Positions 8,278-15,805 of a stretch of 48,682 nt of DNA are shown here, piece by piece (position 1 is the first letter of the stretch; the number at the start of each line of letters is the position of its first letter). The position numbers and the translations under genes were made by a program. The stretch is taken from NCBI RefSeq assembly GCF_000756375.1, contig NZ_JNFD01000023.1, positions 1 to 48,682 of the forward strand. Reading direction: 5' to 3'. The notes beneath the pieces are model-generated. The model made no database searches, had not been told where the DNA came from, and worked only from the letters and a program-made list of their open reading frames with translations. This stretch comes from Sphingopyxis sp. LC81 (lineage in GTDB: Bacteria > Pseudomonadota > Alphaproteobacteria > Sphingomonadales > Sphingomonadaceae).

Positions 8278-8476
8278 TAGCTTGTCGGCCGGCTATCCCG
8301 CGCCTCTCCGGATGACCGAAATGCCGCCAAGCGATGGGTGCGGTATCGACCTTGGGACTTCGCCGCATCGGCGTCGTTTTCGTCGAACCCGTCGCAAGAG
8401 TCGGAGAGCGTCGGATCGCACCGATAAAGCGGCGCCCCTTGTCGCGACGCGCGGCATCTGGCGGGTCACCGCATTG

Positions 8477-9232
8477 CTACGCAGAAGCCAAGGCCCAAGA
8501 GAGACTGTGATGGTCGAAGCCTTGAGCGAGCGTTGGCTTGACGATCTCGAAATAGGGAGAAACGTCGAAGTCGCGGGGCGTGAACAGGCTATGATGGCGG
8601 ATATGGAGGATATCGCGCAGGCAATCGCGGCAATCGGGATCGTCGATCAATTCCTGCGTTATTGCAGGCAGGATCGGATAGCGTATCGACTGGAAAGCCT
8701 GAGCGATCAGGGTCGAGCAGATGGCCTTGGTGGGTTCGCCGCTGCCGAGCGCGATCATCCGGCGGCGCCAGCTTGAAGGCACAGGCGGCGTTGGGCAGAG
8801 AAAGCGGGCGAGATCGACGACATTGGCAAGGTCATAGGCGTCGCCGATATGGTCGCGGGCAAACCGGGTGACCGCGCCGATCTCAATCTCGCTTAGTCCC
8901 ACCGGGCGGCATATTCGGCTGTGCAAACCGACAAATTCCTCGCTGGTGACCAGCCGAACCCCCTCGACCGCATCCGCTTCGATGAATGAAGGTCGGCGAA
9001 CGGGAGACTGGCCGGACGCTTCGACACACAGCGCCGCGTGCGACCATGTCGATTGGGTAAGATATTTGATAGCGGTGCTGACGCGCTGACGGCCATCGAC
9101 CAGGAGCACATCGCCGGCCCGGATCGTAGCCGCAAGTGCCGCTTCGTCGGTCGGAACATTGGCATAGGGCGCTCTCGACGGACCGGTCAGATATCCGGCC
9201 AGTAGCCGCCCAATGCCAAGCAGAAGGCCCAC
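8477..9232 (-). CDS. YiiX-like permuted papain-fold (NlpC/P60 superfamily) protein
   Basis: 251 residues from a GTG start. Hallmarks of the permuted papain fold are present: GDVLLVDG (40-47), WSHAAL with catalytic His65, an acidic position in FIEADA (85) and the nucleophile Cys172 in ICSTLIAQAF. Family members cleave amide or thioester bonds in the envelope or act on lipids. A hydrophobic N-terminal stretch suggests membrane association. It lies 3 bases after the CBS gene stop, so both probably share the σF promoter at 9727-9752. Confidence 0.82.
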   Translation of the reverse strand: MGLLLGIGRLLAGYLTGPSRAPYANVPTDEAALAATIRAGDVLLVDGRQRVSTAIKYLTQSTWSHAALCVEASGQSPVRRPSFIEADAVEGVRLVTSEEFVGLHSRICRPVGLSEIEIGAVTRFARDHIGDAYDLANVVDLARFLCPTPPVPSSWRRRMIALGSGEPTKAICSTLIAQAFQSIRYPILPAITQELIDDPDCRDCLRDILHIRHHSLFTPRDFDVSPYFEIVKPTLAQGFDHHSLSWALASA

Positions 9233-9235
9233 GAC

Positions 9236-9691
9236 CTATCCCGGCATCGCGAGCAAGCGCGAACGTGCGAGATCGCGCAGGACGCCGGCTTCGAGTTGCG
9301 CCTCCTCCAACAAGGCTGCGACAAGATCCCCAAGCGACACGAGCCCGGCTACGCCCCCTGCGACATTCCAGACAACCGCATGACGGCACCGCTCGCGGGT
9401 CATGGAGCGCATCACCTCGGCCGCATCATCTTCACATCGGCAGGAGAGAACAGGTTTGCGCATGAAGCCAACCACCGGCCAGCACAATGCGTCGGCGCCA
9501 TGCAGCGCGACCGCCGAGGTCAGCTCCTGCTGCGAAACGAGTCCGGAGATGGACGCAGCATTCCCTTTCACCACGCCGACCGACCCGATCGCCTTGCGAT
9601 GCATCACATCAGCGGCCTCTGACAGGGGTGCCATTTCATCGACGGTTTCGAACTGGCGTCCCTTGCGGGAGACGATGGCGGCAATCTTCAT
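9236..9691 (-). CDS. Tandem CBS-domain protein
   Basis: 151 residues consisting of two CBS motifs (about 10-65 and 75-135; GSVGVVKGN, HAVVWNVAGGVAGLVSLGDL). CBS pairs sense adenine nucleotides and often tune stress or transport functions. There is no other domain, so it should act through a partner, possibly the downstream YiiX-like enzyme. An exact σF promoter motif lies about 35 bases upstream of its ATG. Three cysteines cluster in the middle (ALCWPV, SCRCEDD), which is uncommon for CBS proteins and might add metal or redox response. Confidence 0.88.
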   Translation of the reverse strand: MKIAAIVSRKGRQFETVDEMAPLSEAADVMHRKAIGSVGVVKGNAASISGLVSQQELTSAVALHGADALCWPVVGFMRKPVLSCRCEDDAAEVMRSMTRERCRHAVVWNVAGGVAGLVSLGDLVAALLEEAQLEAGVLRDLARSRLLAMPG

Positions 9692-9726
9692 GTCGGGTAC
9701 CTCCGTTCAATCGCCCCTATGCTGGA

Positions 9727-9752
9727 TTCGGAGAAATTGCGGCGCCGGTTAC
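9727..9752 (-). promoter_or_regulatory. σF-type promoter of the CBS gene (P3)
   Basis: Reverse-strand TGTAACC (GTAACC at 9752-9747), 16 bases, CGAA (9730-9727). It ends 36 bases before the ATG of the CBS-domain gene at 9691, an ordinary leader length. Confidence 0.82.
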
Positions 9753-9840
9753 AAAGATGAAGCGCGCGCGCGAATGAAGATGAGCGATGCTCTGCGCAAA
9801 TATCGGGCAAGAACCGCGAACGGGCGCAGAGCGCCATTCG

Positions 9841-10491
9841 TCAATTCAGACCCAGGGCCTCGAGCTTGGCGTCGAGGTCGATCGCGCAGGTCGCCAAGAC
9901 ATCATGTCCCGCCTCATAAGCGGCCGCCCCGTCGGCCTTGACCAATTTGGCCAGGCCAGCATCCCGGGCGCGCAGCAGTTCGGCCAACTCGACCCGGTAA
10001 AGCGCGACCATGGCGGTCAGCAACCGATTCACATGATGATCTTCTGAGGTGTTATCCACATTATAGCGGTCAAGATGGGCAATCACCGTTTCGGCCGGAT
10101 AGAGAAATTCATCGGTGACCCAGCGGTTTGTCGCGAACCAGCCGCGCGGAACGCCATCATGATCGACCGACAGACCCGCAATGTGCGTGACATGGGCTGG
10201 CGCAGCCTCGCCTTCTGCTGGTGCTGCCAGTGGGCGCTCTGCAATGTCGAGCTGGGTTCGGTGCAGGAAGAGATGGAAATGCCCATGCTCGGCCGGATCG
10301 CGGGTGCCCGGGGGATGCACATGATAATACCAGCGCGAGCGCGTCTTTTCATCGCGCGCATCGTCGTCGGGATAGTGCGACCACCAATGAACGTCGGCGT
10401 CCGGCAGCACGCGCTGCATGAGCGGACGCGCCTCGCCCGCCATCTGCACGATCGTATCGATCACGACGGCTGCGGCGTCGATCGGCTCCAT
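9841..10491 (-). CDS. DUF6969-family protein
   Basis: 216 residues. The conserved blocks I associate with DUF6969 are present: WWSHYP, RWYYHVHPP followed by EHGHFHLFL, and TNRWVTDEF, with a final helical region rich in Leu, Ala and Arg. The many histidines (HVHPP, EHGHFH, HVTH) look like metal ligands, but no reaction is known. The start at 10491 is preferred over 10497 because GGGGA lies 6 bases ahead. It sits 222 bases downstream of the Cys-repeat lipoprotein on the same strand and may share its σF promoters. A role in metal handling or in modifying that lipoprotein is a guess from context. Confidence 0.75.
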   Translation of the reverse strand: MEPIDAAAVVIDTIVQMAGEARPLMQRVLPDADVHWWSHYPDDDARDEKTRSRWYYHVHPPGTRDPAEHGHFHLFLHRTQLDIAERPLAAPAEGEAAPAHVTHIAGLSVDHDGVPRGWFATNRWVTDEFLYPAETVIAHLDRYNVDNTSEDHHVNRLLTAMVALYRVELAELLRARDAGLAKLVKADGAAAYEAGHDVLATCAIDLDAKLEALGLN

Positions 10492-10713
10492 GATCATCCC
10501 CAAGATATTTCCAGAATATGCGTTCGTGGCGCGACCGGCAAGCGAAGCGCGATCACGCCGCGCAGTCTGGACATGCATCAACCACGCCCTCAGCACTCGA
10601 GGCGAAACCGGCGATGACCCGCCATTGCGTTCGCGGCGTCCCAAATGCCGCTCCCCGACGGACAAGTCGCGAGCCGCGTTCGCGCGAGTCCGCCGGGGAG
10701 CGAGAGGCAGCTA

Positions 10714-11013
10714 TTATTTCTTGGCCGCGCAGGGTTTGGCGGCACAAGGCTTCGCGCCGCATTCCTTTGCCGCGCAGGGCTTCGCGGAACAGTCCTTGGC
10801 AGCGCATGGGCCCGCAGCACAAGGTTTCGCACCGCATTCCTTTGCGGCGCAGGACGCGGCCGTACAATCGGCCGCGACGCTGCCGTCGTCGGCCAGTTCG
10901 GCGGTTGCAGCGGCGCTATCCTGTTCGACCGGTTCGCTACCCGAACAGGCGGACGTCGCCATGGCGAGGCCACCGGCCACGGCCAACATCGACGCGAATT
11001 TCATTCTCTTCAT
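10714..11013 (-). CDS. Cys-pentapeptide-repeat lipoprotein
   Basis: 99 residues. Residues 1-22 are a signal peptide with a lipobox-like TSAC ending at Cys23. From Cys50 to the C-terminus the chain is ten uninterrupted five-residue units of the form C-x-A-K-x (CAAKE, CGAKP, CAAKD, CSAKP and so on), with cysteines at 50, 55, 60, 65, 70, 75, 80, 85, 90 and 95. No known fold was recognised. The 5-residue period with AK-x-CG resembles the EGKCG repeats of HvfA/BufA2-type MNIO substrates, but the motif differs. Two σF motifs lie upstream, so it is probably a stress-induced metal or thiol-binding surface protein. The start at 11013 has GGGAG 8 bases ahead; the frame is open to 11154. Confidence 0.85.
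   Translation of the reverse strand: MKRMKFASMLAVAGGLAMATSACSGSEPVEQDSAAATAELADDGSVAADCTAASCAAKECGAKPCAAGPCAAKDCSAKPCAAKECGAKPCAAKPCAAKK
10717..10866 (-). repeat. Ten tandem 15-bp repeats encoding C-x-A-K-x
   Basis: Ten in-frame 15-base units cover the C-terminal half of the lipoprotein gene. Units vary at third bases and at residues 2 and 5, so the array is not freshly duplicated and the protein pattern appears to be kept by selection. Confidence 0.9.
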
Positions 11014-11204
11014 CTGTTTTGCTCCCAATAATGTACGGGCTGAAAAGCCGGTTGCGGCAGCGCCCCTTCGCCGCATCCGAAACGTCCGACCATGGGGCCG
11101 GGCGAATGGCCCTGTCGTTGCCGGCTTGCTCCTCGCGCTAGCCAGGCTCGACATCAGCGAGCGGCGGAACGCGATAGCGGCGGCATATCCTATGTCTGCT
11201 CAGG

Positions 11205-11230
11205 TTCGCGGGCGAACGGCTCCCGGTTAC
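11205..11230 (-). promoter_or_regulatory. σF-type promoter, proximal, of Cys-repeat lipoprotein (P4)
   Basis: Reverse-strand TGTAACC (GTAACC at 11230-11225), 16 bases, CGAA (11208-11205). The predicted leader to the ATG at 11013 is about 185 bases. Confidence 0.8.
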
Positions 11231-11272
11231 AGCAAGCGGGATTTTTTCTGGCGGTGCGGATGAGCCGCATAG

Positions 11273-11310
11273 GCCGCGTCACCTGGGAGAAGGGTGAAAG
11301 GTGACGCGGC
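11273..11310. repeat. Strong 11-bp hairpin in the P5 transcript
   Basis: GCCGCGTCACC (11273-11283) and GGTGACGCGGC (11300-11310) pair perfectly around a 16-base loop. No U-run follows on either strand, so it is not an ordinary intrinsic terminator. Together with GGCCGAA/TTCGGCC (11313-11335) it would fold the RNA started at P5. Confidence 0.7.
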
Positions 11311-11345
11311 GCGGCCGAAATGGGACTATTCGGCCTCACTCCCGG

Positions 11346-11371
11346 TTCGCGTGGGACATCGAATTGGTTAC
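11346..11371 (-). promoter_or_regulatory. σF-type promoter, distal, upstream of Cys-repeat lipoprotein (P5)
   Basis: Reverse-strand TGTAACC (GTAACC at 11371-11366), 16 bases, CGAA (11349-11346). It lies 141 bases before P4 on the same strand. It may make a longer lipoprotein leader or a small structured RNA. Confidence 0.75.
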
Positions 11372-11525
11372 ACCTCAGCAAACTGCGTGGCATTTTGCAC
11401 GCCACGGTTGTCGGCCAAGGGGGTGGGCAACCGATCTGCACGGCGGCGCGTAGAGACAGGACCACCGACGCGGGGCCGTGCCCGCCAAACCGGAATTTCC
11501 GGTCAACACCCGAGGAAGGATCACC

Positions 11526-12230
11526 ATGACCGACCCGCTCGTGCCGCTCCGCGCGATCTTCATCAACTGTACGCTCACGCCGTCGCCGGGAACCTCGCAC
11601 ACCCAACACCTAATGGATAATGCGGTTGCGATCATGGAGGCCAATGCGGTGGCGGTCGAGACGATCCGCGCGGTCGACTGGAATATCGCCCCCGGCGTGC
11701 AGCCCGATATGACCGCGCATGGCTGGCCGGAGGACGATTGGCCAGGCATCCAGGACAAGGTCATGGCGGCCGATATCCTGGTGCTGGGAACACCGATCTG
11801 GCTCGGCGACAAATCCTCTGTCTGCACGCGGGTGGTCGAGCGCCTCTATTCCTATTCAGGAAAGCTGAACGACAAGGGGCAATATGCCTATTATGGCCGC
11901 GTCGCCGGCTGCGTCGTGACCGGTAACGAGGATGGGATCAAGCATTGCGCGATGAACATGCTCTACTCACTTCAGCATCTCGGATACACGATCCCGCCGC
12001 AGTCGGACGCGGGTTGGATCGGCGAGGCCGGACCCGGTCCGTCCTACGGCGACAACGGTACGGGGCTCGACAATGATTTCACCCGGCGCAACACGGCCTT
12101 CATGGCATGGAACCTCATGCATCTCGCGCGGCTGCTAAAGGCGGCGGGCGGCATCCCCGCGCATGGCAACCAGCGGACGGCTTGGGACGGCGGCGCGCGG
12201 TTCGACCATCCCAATCCGGAATATCGCTGA
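11526..12230 (+). CDS. Flavodoxin-fold NAD(P)H-dependent oxidoreductase
   Basis: 234 residues of the NADPH-dependent FMN reductase/flavodoxin-like type. The phosphate-loop region is FINCTLTPSPGTSHT (near 13-27), the strand LVLGTPIWLGDKSS (about 85-98) binds FMN, and GNEDGIKHCAMNMLYSLQHL follows. Such proteins reduce quinones, azo dyes or metal oxyanions. The ribosome site AGGAAGGA fits the ATG at 11526. It stands alone, divergent from the σF-driven lipoprotein; no promoter was recognised on its own strand. Confidence 0.88.
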   Translation: MTDPLVPLRAIFINCTLTPSPGTSHTQHLMDNAVAIMEANAVAVETIRAVDWNIAPGVQPDMTAHGWPEDDWPGIQDKVMAADILVLGTPIWLGDKSSVCTRVVERLYSYSGKLNDKGQYAYYGRVAGCVVTGNEDGIKHCAMNMLYSLQHLGYTIPPQSDAGWIGEAGPGPSYGDNGTGLDNDFTRRNTAFMAWNLMHLARLLKAAGGIPAHGNQRTAWDGGARFDHPNPEYR

Positions 12231-12759
12231 TCGACACCCGGCGTCTCCACTGTGTTGACCGACTATACTGTTCGAAAGGATCGCCTCACGCGCCGGCTGG
12301 CGATCGGCGCTCGCCCGACTTGGCGGAACGCGCATGGCCGAATATGCACTGGTCCAGACACGGGCCGATATCGCCGCCGCCCATGTCTTGCTACAACCCC
12401 CCTCGGCTGCACGGGACCCAATCGAGACGGCCGTTAAGGCGGTTGCGCATCCCGCCGGCGCGGGTGCTTCGGACAATCGCGCCGGGCTGTTCGGATTCCG
12501 GCGCCTTATTACAGACGAGGCCAGATTGTCCCACCATTGCGGCGTCGTCGTCGATCGGTCCAAGCGCGGAGGCTACGGCCAGGCGTTGGTGAACGGCGTC
12601 CCGGCCAAGCGATCACGGCTGGACTGCGGTGCCTCCCGCTCGCGGCGCGTGGCGCCCAAAAAACTCCAGCGATCCGGCGCCTTGAACCGCCTTGCACCTT
12701 CAGCATCGCTCCCCTCAAAATAGTATTGACCGATCGTTCCAAACAATCCAGACTTGGTT
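12231..12759. other. 529-base region without a supported gene
   Basis: Open frames exist (for example plus 12334-12723) but their composition is low-complexity, they lack ribosome sites and no family is recognised. The right end carries the TetR operator copy at 12726-12743. Confidence 0.55.
12726..12743 (-). promoter_or_regulatory. Operator of the adjacent TetR regulator, copy 1
   Basis: On the reverse strand TTTGGAACGATCGGTCAA, just before the tetR start. It matches the copy at 13358-13375 at 15 of 18 positions, which supports autoregulation and control of the next gene. Confidence 0.65.
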
Positions 12760-13341
12760 ATGCCTTGGGAAAAGCGATTCGATGTCGGCGAGACACTGAC
12801 GCGTGCGATGCATGCGTTCTGGACGCGCGGCTATGAAGCGACCTCAATGCAGGACCTCGTCGCCGCAACGGGGGTCAACCGCGCGAGCCTTTACGCGACC
12901 TATGGAGACAAGCGCGCGCTGTTCCTCGCGGCCCTGCGGAAGTATGACGGCGAAGTGCGCGGTCACACGCTTCAGGAACTCGCGCGCGCTCGTGCACCCG
13001 CCGAGGCGATTGGCGCGCTGTTTGATAAGTTCATTGGCCAGACCGAGGTCCCCGGTAACAATTGGGGCTGCTTCATCATCAACACGGCGCTCGAGCTTGC
13101 GGCGCACGACGCTGAGATTGCCGACGTCGTCAACGCTGCGCAGGACGAAATCGAAGCATTTTTTCTTGCCATGATCCGCAAGGGCCAGGCGATCGGAGAG
13201 TTCGACCCGAACCGCAACGCGGGGCTGCTGGCCCACCAGGCGCTCGCTTCCTTGCTCGGACTGCTGGTGATGATTCGGAGTCGCCCGGAGCGCGATTACC
13301 TCGATGGTGTTCGCGACGGCGTGCTTCGATCGCTTCGCTAG
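12760..13341 (+). CDS. TetR/AcrR-family transcriptional repressor
   Basis: 193 residues. The N-terminal helix-turn-helix domain (about 5-55) shows RFDVGETLTRAMHAFWTRGY and ATGVNRASLYATYGDKRALF; the C-terminal ligand domain contains GCFIINTALELAAHD, typical of LmrA/YxaF-like members. The start is ATG 12760; TTG at 12754 is the alternative. Similar palindromic sites lie before this gene and before the downstream CMD-family gene, so it probably controls itself and that gene. The inducer is unknown. Confidence 0.9.
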   Translation: MPWEKRFDVGETLTRAMHAFWTRGYEATSMQDLVAATGVNRASLYATYGDKRALFLAALRKYDGEVRGHTLQELARARAPAEAIGALFDKFIGQTEVPGNNWGCFIINTALELAAHDAEIADVVNAAQDEIEAFFLAMIRKGQAIGEFDPNRNAGLLAHQALASLLGLLVMIRSRPERDYLDGVRDGVLRSLR

Positions 13342-13357
13342 GATTTTTTTTGCGCGG

Positions 13358-13375
13358 TTTGGAACGATTGTTCCA
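13358..13375 (+). promoter_or_regulatory. Operator of the TetR regulator, copy 2
   Basis: TTTGGAACGATTGTTCCA contains the palindrome GGAAC-N4-GTTCC (13361-13374). It lies between tetR and the CMD gene and matches the copy at 12726-12743. Confidence 0.72.
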
Positions 13376-13477
13376 TATTTAGAGAGAACAGGCGGAGGCC
13401 AATCACTAACCCTGCCGCCAGAGCTCACTGCCATCGCCCCACGGAGGGTGGACTTCGACTCAAGAAAGGAAACAGAT

Positions 13478-14053
13478 ATGACCGAGACATTCCGAACGAC
13501 ATTGCCGCTGCGCCGTGCCGACGACGGCGACCCCGCTGTCAGTACGCCGCTACAGGCGGCGCAGAAAGCGATGGGCATGGTGCCCAATATGTACGCCGCC
13601 ATGGCCAATCTGCCTGGATTGCTCGAAGCGTATAATTTCGCTTACTCGAAATTTCGGGCCGAAGCGGGCTTCACTGCGATCGAACAGGAAGTCGTCCTGC
13701 TGACGATCAGCCGGATCAACGAATGCCATTATTGCGTTGCCGCGCATAGTTTCGTCGCCGACGCGATGTCAAAGGTGCCGGCCGAGGTGACCGACGCGAT
13801 CAGGGCCGACCAGCCGATCAGCGACAGGAAGCTCGAGGCGCTTCGCCGCTTTGTCGCAACCATGACTGAAAGCCGTGGCAACCCCTCGCCAGCCGAGGCC
13901 GAGGCATTCCTCGCCGCCGGATATCAGGAAACCCACATCCTTGGCATCATCCTTGCCCTGAGTGCCAAGGTCATCTCGAATTACAGCAACCATATCTTCC
14001 ACACCGAGGTCGATCCTGCCTTCGCGGGCCGCGCCTGGACGCCGCCTGCCTGA
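13478..14053 (+). CDS. Carboxymuconolactone decarboxylase (AhpD-like) family protein
   Basis: 191 residues. The CMD/AhpD core holds the redox motif ECHYCVAAH (C-x2-C with following His), as in thiol-peroxidase partners of the AhpD type. The ribosome site GAAAGGA precedes the ATG by 7 bases. The gene is the likely target of the TetR repressor upstream. It may act as an alkylhydroperoxidase-like thiol reductant; decarboxylase activity is unlikely for this subgroup. A 15-bp hairpin follows the stop. Confidence 0.9.
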   Translation: MTETFRTTLPLRRADDGDPAVSTPLQAAQKAMGMVPNMYAAMANLPGLLEAYNFAYSKFRAEAGFTAIEQEVVLLTISRINECHYCVAAHSFVADAMSKVPAEVTDAIRADQPISDRKLEALRRFVATMTESRGNPSPAEAEAFLAAGYQETHILGIILALSAKVISNYSNHIFHTEVDPAFAGRAWTPPA

Positions 14054-14130
14054 GACCGATCGCCTGCATTCCGGTACCGGCCGGTTCGCGAAGTCCCCCA
14101 AAGGCACGCGGACCGGCTCCAACGCCGGAG

Positions 14131-14172
14131 GAGTCCCATCGCCGCCGGGTCGCAACAGCGGCGATGGGACTC
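14131..14172 (+). terminator. 15-bp hairpin, possible terminator of the CMD gene
   Basis: GAGTCCCATCGCCGC (14131-14145) pairs perfectly with GCGGCGATGGGACTC (14158-14172) around 12 bases. It is followed by an A-run rather than a U-run, so it is atypical; it may stop transcription with Rho or protect the 3' end. Confidence 0.5.
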
Positions 14173-14277
14173 TCAAAAAAAAGCGCGCGCGGGTCGAGCG
14201 GCCGGCATGCTAGAATTGCGGTTCCGTTTCCTGACGCAGAATATCGCGCCGATTTGGGTGTTGGACGGCCCCTGATT

Positions 14278-14303
14278 GTAACCAGATCCAGGTGATGCCC
14301 GAA
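14278..14303 (+). promoter_or_regulatory. σF-type promoter of the unknown gene-mlaA pair (P6)
   Basis: Exact TGTAACC, 16 bases, CGAA, 110 bases before the ATG at 14413. No other gene on this strand intervenes. Confidence 0.75.
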
Positions 14304-14412
14304 TGTAAAAGGGCAGGCACAAAATCCTTTTGAGCCAATCTTATCCAGAAGCCGCGATGCGCGCCTTGAATTGCCAAAGGCAGCAGATCGGGCGATCGGG
14401 AAGGCGCGCCAG

Positions 14413-14805
14413 ATGAACGAAGCAAGCTCGGACGTGATCCAGCCAGCCAGCTCTGGCATCCTCTGCCTGACCGCGGAACAGGAAGGCGCCATTTTGGTGG
14501 GCCAACTTGACTGCCCGTCGCGCAACAATAACGCTCTCGCTCGCTGGGGTCACCGGTTGCGGTCGTTACTACACAGGCGACCGTCGTGGATTCATCGTGG
14601 CTTGGCGAACTCAAAGCTCGAAGCGCTGCGGATCTGGATTTGCCTGCAAAATTACCCCGACGCGGCGCTTGAAGACATTGTGCGCCGCGAGCTGAAAACC
14701 GAGTTTTCACCCGAGCAACTGGAACAGCTTGCCGCGAACGCGCGCCAGTTACGATATGGCGCCCCAGCCATCAATGAACCGCCGCAGATTTCCCGGCTCT
14801 TATGA
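14413..14805 (+). CDS. Unknown small protein coupled to mlaA
   Basis: 130 residues and no family recognised. The first half is irregular and the last 60 residues are helical and charged (LKTEFSPEQLEQLAANARQLRY). It has no signal peptide and two isolated cysteines. Its reality is supported by the σF motif upstream and by the ATGA overlap with the next gene, typical of coupled translation. A TTG at 14371 would lengthen it by 14 residues. Confidence 0.55.
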   Translation: MNEASSDVIQPASSGILCLTAEQEGAILVGQLDCPSRNNNALARWGHRLRSLLHRRPSWIHRGLANSKLEALRIWICLQNYPDAALEDIVRRELKTEFSPEQLEQLAANARQLRYGAPAINEPPQISRLL

Positions 14806-15791
14806 GCGTGTCAGCTCTTGCCGCGCTCCTTCTTTCGTCGGCGGCGGCGAACACGATCATCGATCCAATGGCAGACGGCGGAGCCATCGCTAGCTGCGAG
14901 CAGCGGGCGGACAGCGGTCCTGCCGCCGGATCTGAAACGCCCGGCGCGAGCCAGCAAAGTCTCGAGGTAGCGCCACCAGCAGCGCCGGATTCCAACGAGA
15001 CGCTGGAAGCGGAGCAGGCCGCAAGCGAGATCGTCGTTACCGCACGCGGCGATCCGCCACCAGGCGATCCGCTGCAAGAAATCAATATCCAATCCTTCCA
15101 GCTTGCCCAGTCGGTCGACCGGAGATTTGTCGGACCTATTGCCCGCGGTTATCAGGAAGGCGTGCCTGAACCGCTGCGCGACGGCGTGGGGAACGCGCTG
15201 CGGAACGTCGGCGAGCCGGTGAATTTCCTGAACTTCCTACTCCAGCTCAAGATCGGCAAGGCGGCGGAAACGGTTGGGCGCTTCGCTCTTAATTCGACGA
15301 TCGGCGTGGCGGGGGTTTTCGACGTCGCGAAGAAGAAGCCGTTCAACCTTCCCTATCGACCAAATGGATTTGCCAATACGCTCGGCGTCTACGGGCTAAA
15401 GCCGGGGGCCTATATGTACCTGCCGCTGATCGGTCCGACCACATTGCGTGACATGGTGGGCGACGGGGTCGATCTCCTGGTCCTGCCCGCCGCTTTCGGT
15501 AAACCATTCAATCGCTCCGCCTATGCGATTCCAACAACGACGATCACCAAACTCAACGACCGGGTCGATCGCGACGCGGATATACGCCGCCTGCAGCTCG
15601 AAAGCAGCGACCCCTATGTGGAGACCCGCACCCTCTATCTCGAGATGCGTCGGCGCGACATCGACGCGCTGAGGGGCAAGAGCCAATCTGAAGCCGAGCC
15701 GTCAGTTCCTGCGTCGACCGATAAATCCGGGATTACGGGACGATCCTGTCTGGGGAAGAGGGAAGCGTCACCGGGCGGTGGTCGCGAATAA
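14802..15791 (+). CDS. mlaA: MlaA/VacJ-family outer-membrane lipid-transport protein
   Basis: 329 residues. A signal peptide (about 1-17) is followed by an 80-residue acidic, Pro/Ala-rich linker and the MlaA core (about 95-285). The core contains DGVGNALRNVGEPVNFLN, ALNSTIGVAGVFDVA and YMYLPLIGPTTLRDMVGDGVD (split here for family hallmarks). MlaA removes misplaced phospholipids from the outer leaflet of the outer membrane together with MlaC and the MlaFEDB ABC system, which are not in this window. There is no lipobox cysteine, so this member is not a classic lipoprotein. The C-terminal tail of about 45 residues is disordered. It probably belongs to the σF regulon through P6. Confidence 0.88.
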   Translation: MSVSALAALLLSSAAANTIIDPMADGGAIASCEQRADSGPAAGSETPGASQQSLEVAPPAAPDSNETLEAEQAASEIVVTARGDPPPGDPLQEINIQSFQLAQSVDRRFVGPIARGYQEGVPEPLRDGVGNALRNVGEPVNFLNFLLQLKIGKAAETVGRFALNSTIGVAGVFDVAKKKPFNLPYRPNGFANTLGVYGLKPGAYMYLPLIGPTTLRDMVGDGVDLLVLPAAFGKPFNRSAYAIPTTTITKLNDRVDRDADIRRLQLESSDPYVETRTLYLEMRRRDIDALRGKSQSEAEPSVPASTDKSGITGRSCLGKREASPGGGRE

Positions 15792-15805
15792 GCGGGAGCG
15801 GCAGC

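Larger units (their letters stand above)
11014..11525. other. Intergenic region with two σF promoters and hairpins
   Basis: No protein gene was supported. The reverse strand holds two σF motifs (11205-11230 and 11346-11371). Between them lie a 7-bp hairpin (11313-11335) and an 11-bp hairpin (11273-11310). The flavodoxin-fold gene on the other strand starts at 11526. Confidence 0.7.
14054..14412. other. Intergenic region with hairpin and σF promoter
   Basis: It holds a perfect 15-bp inverted repeat (14131-14172) and the σF-type promoter at 14278-14303. No gene is supported; the leader of the following small gene is about 100 bases. Confidence 0.6.

Noticed and set aside
10418..11263. Plus-strand 281-codon frame with repeated FAAQG units
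   Set aside because: It is the antisense shadow of the Cys-repeat lipoprotein; the repeats arise from the 15-bp units on the real strand.
11190..11270. Minus-strand 26-codon frame after the 11-bp hairpin (contains CC)
   Set aside because: No ribosome site, and it runs through the P4 promoter; translation is not supported.
12334..12723. Plus-strand 129-codon frame
   Set aside because: No ribosome site, no family, and low-complexity Arg/Ala-rich composition; considered noncoding.
14173..14190. A-run after the 15-bp hairpin as an intrinsic terminator
   Set aside because: The run is A on the coding strand and lies on the wrong side for the other strand, so it is not a standard Rho-independent terminator.
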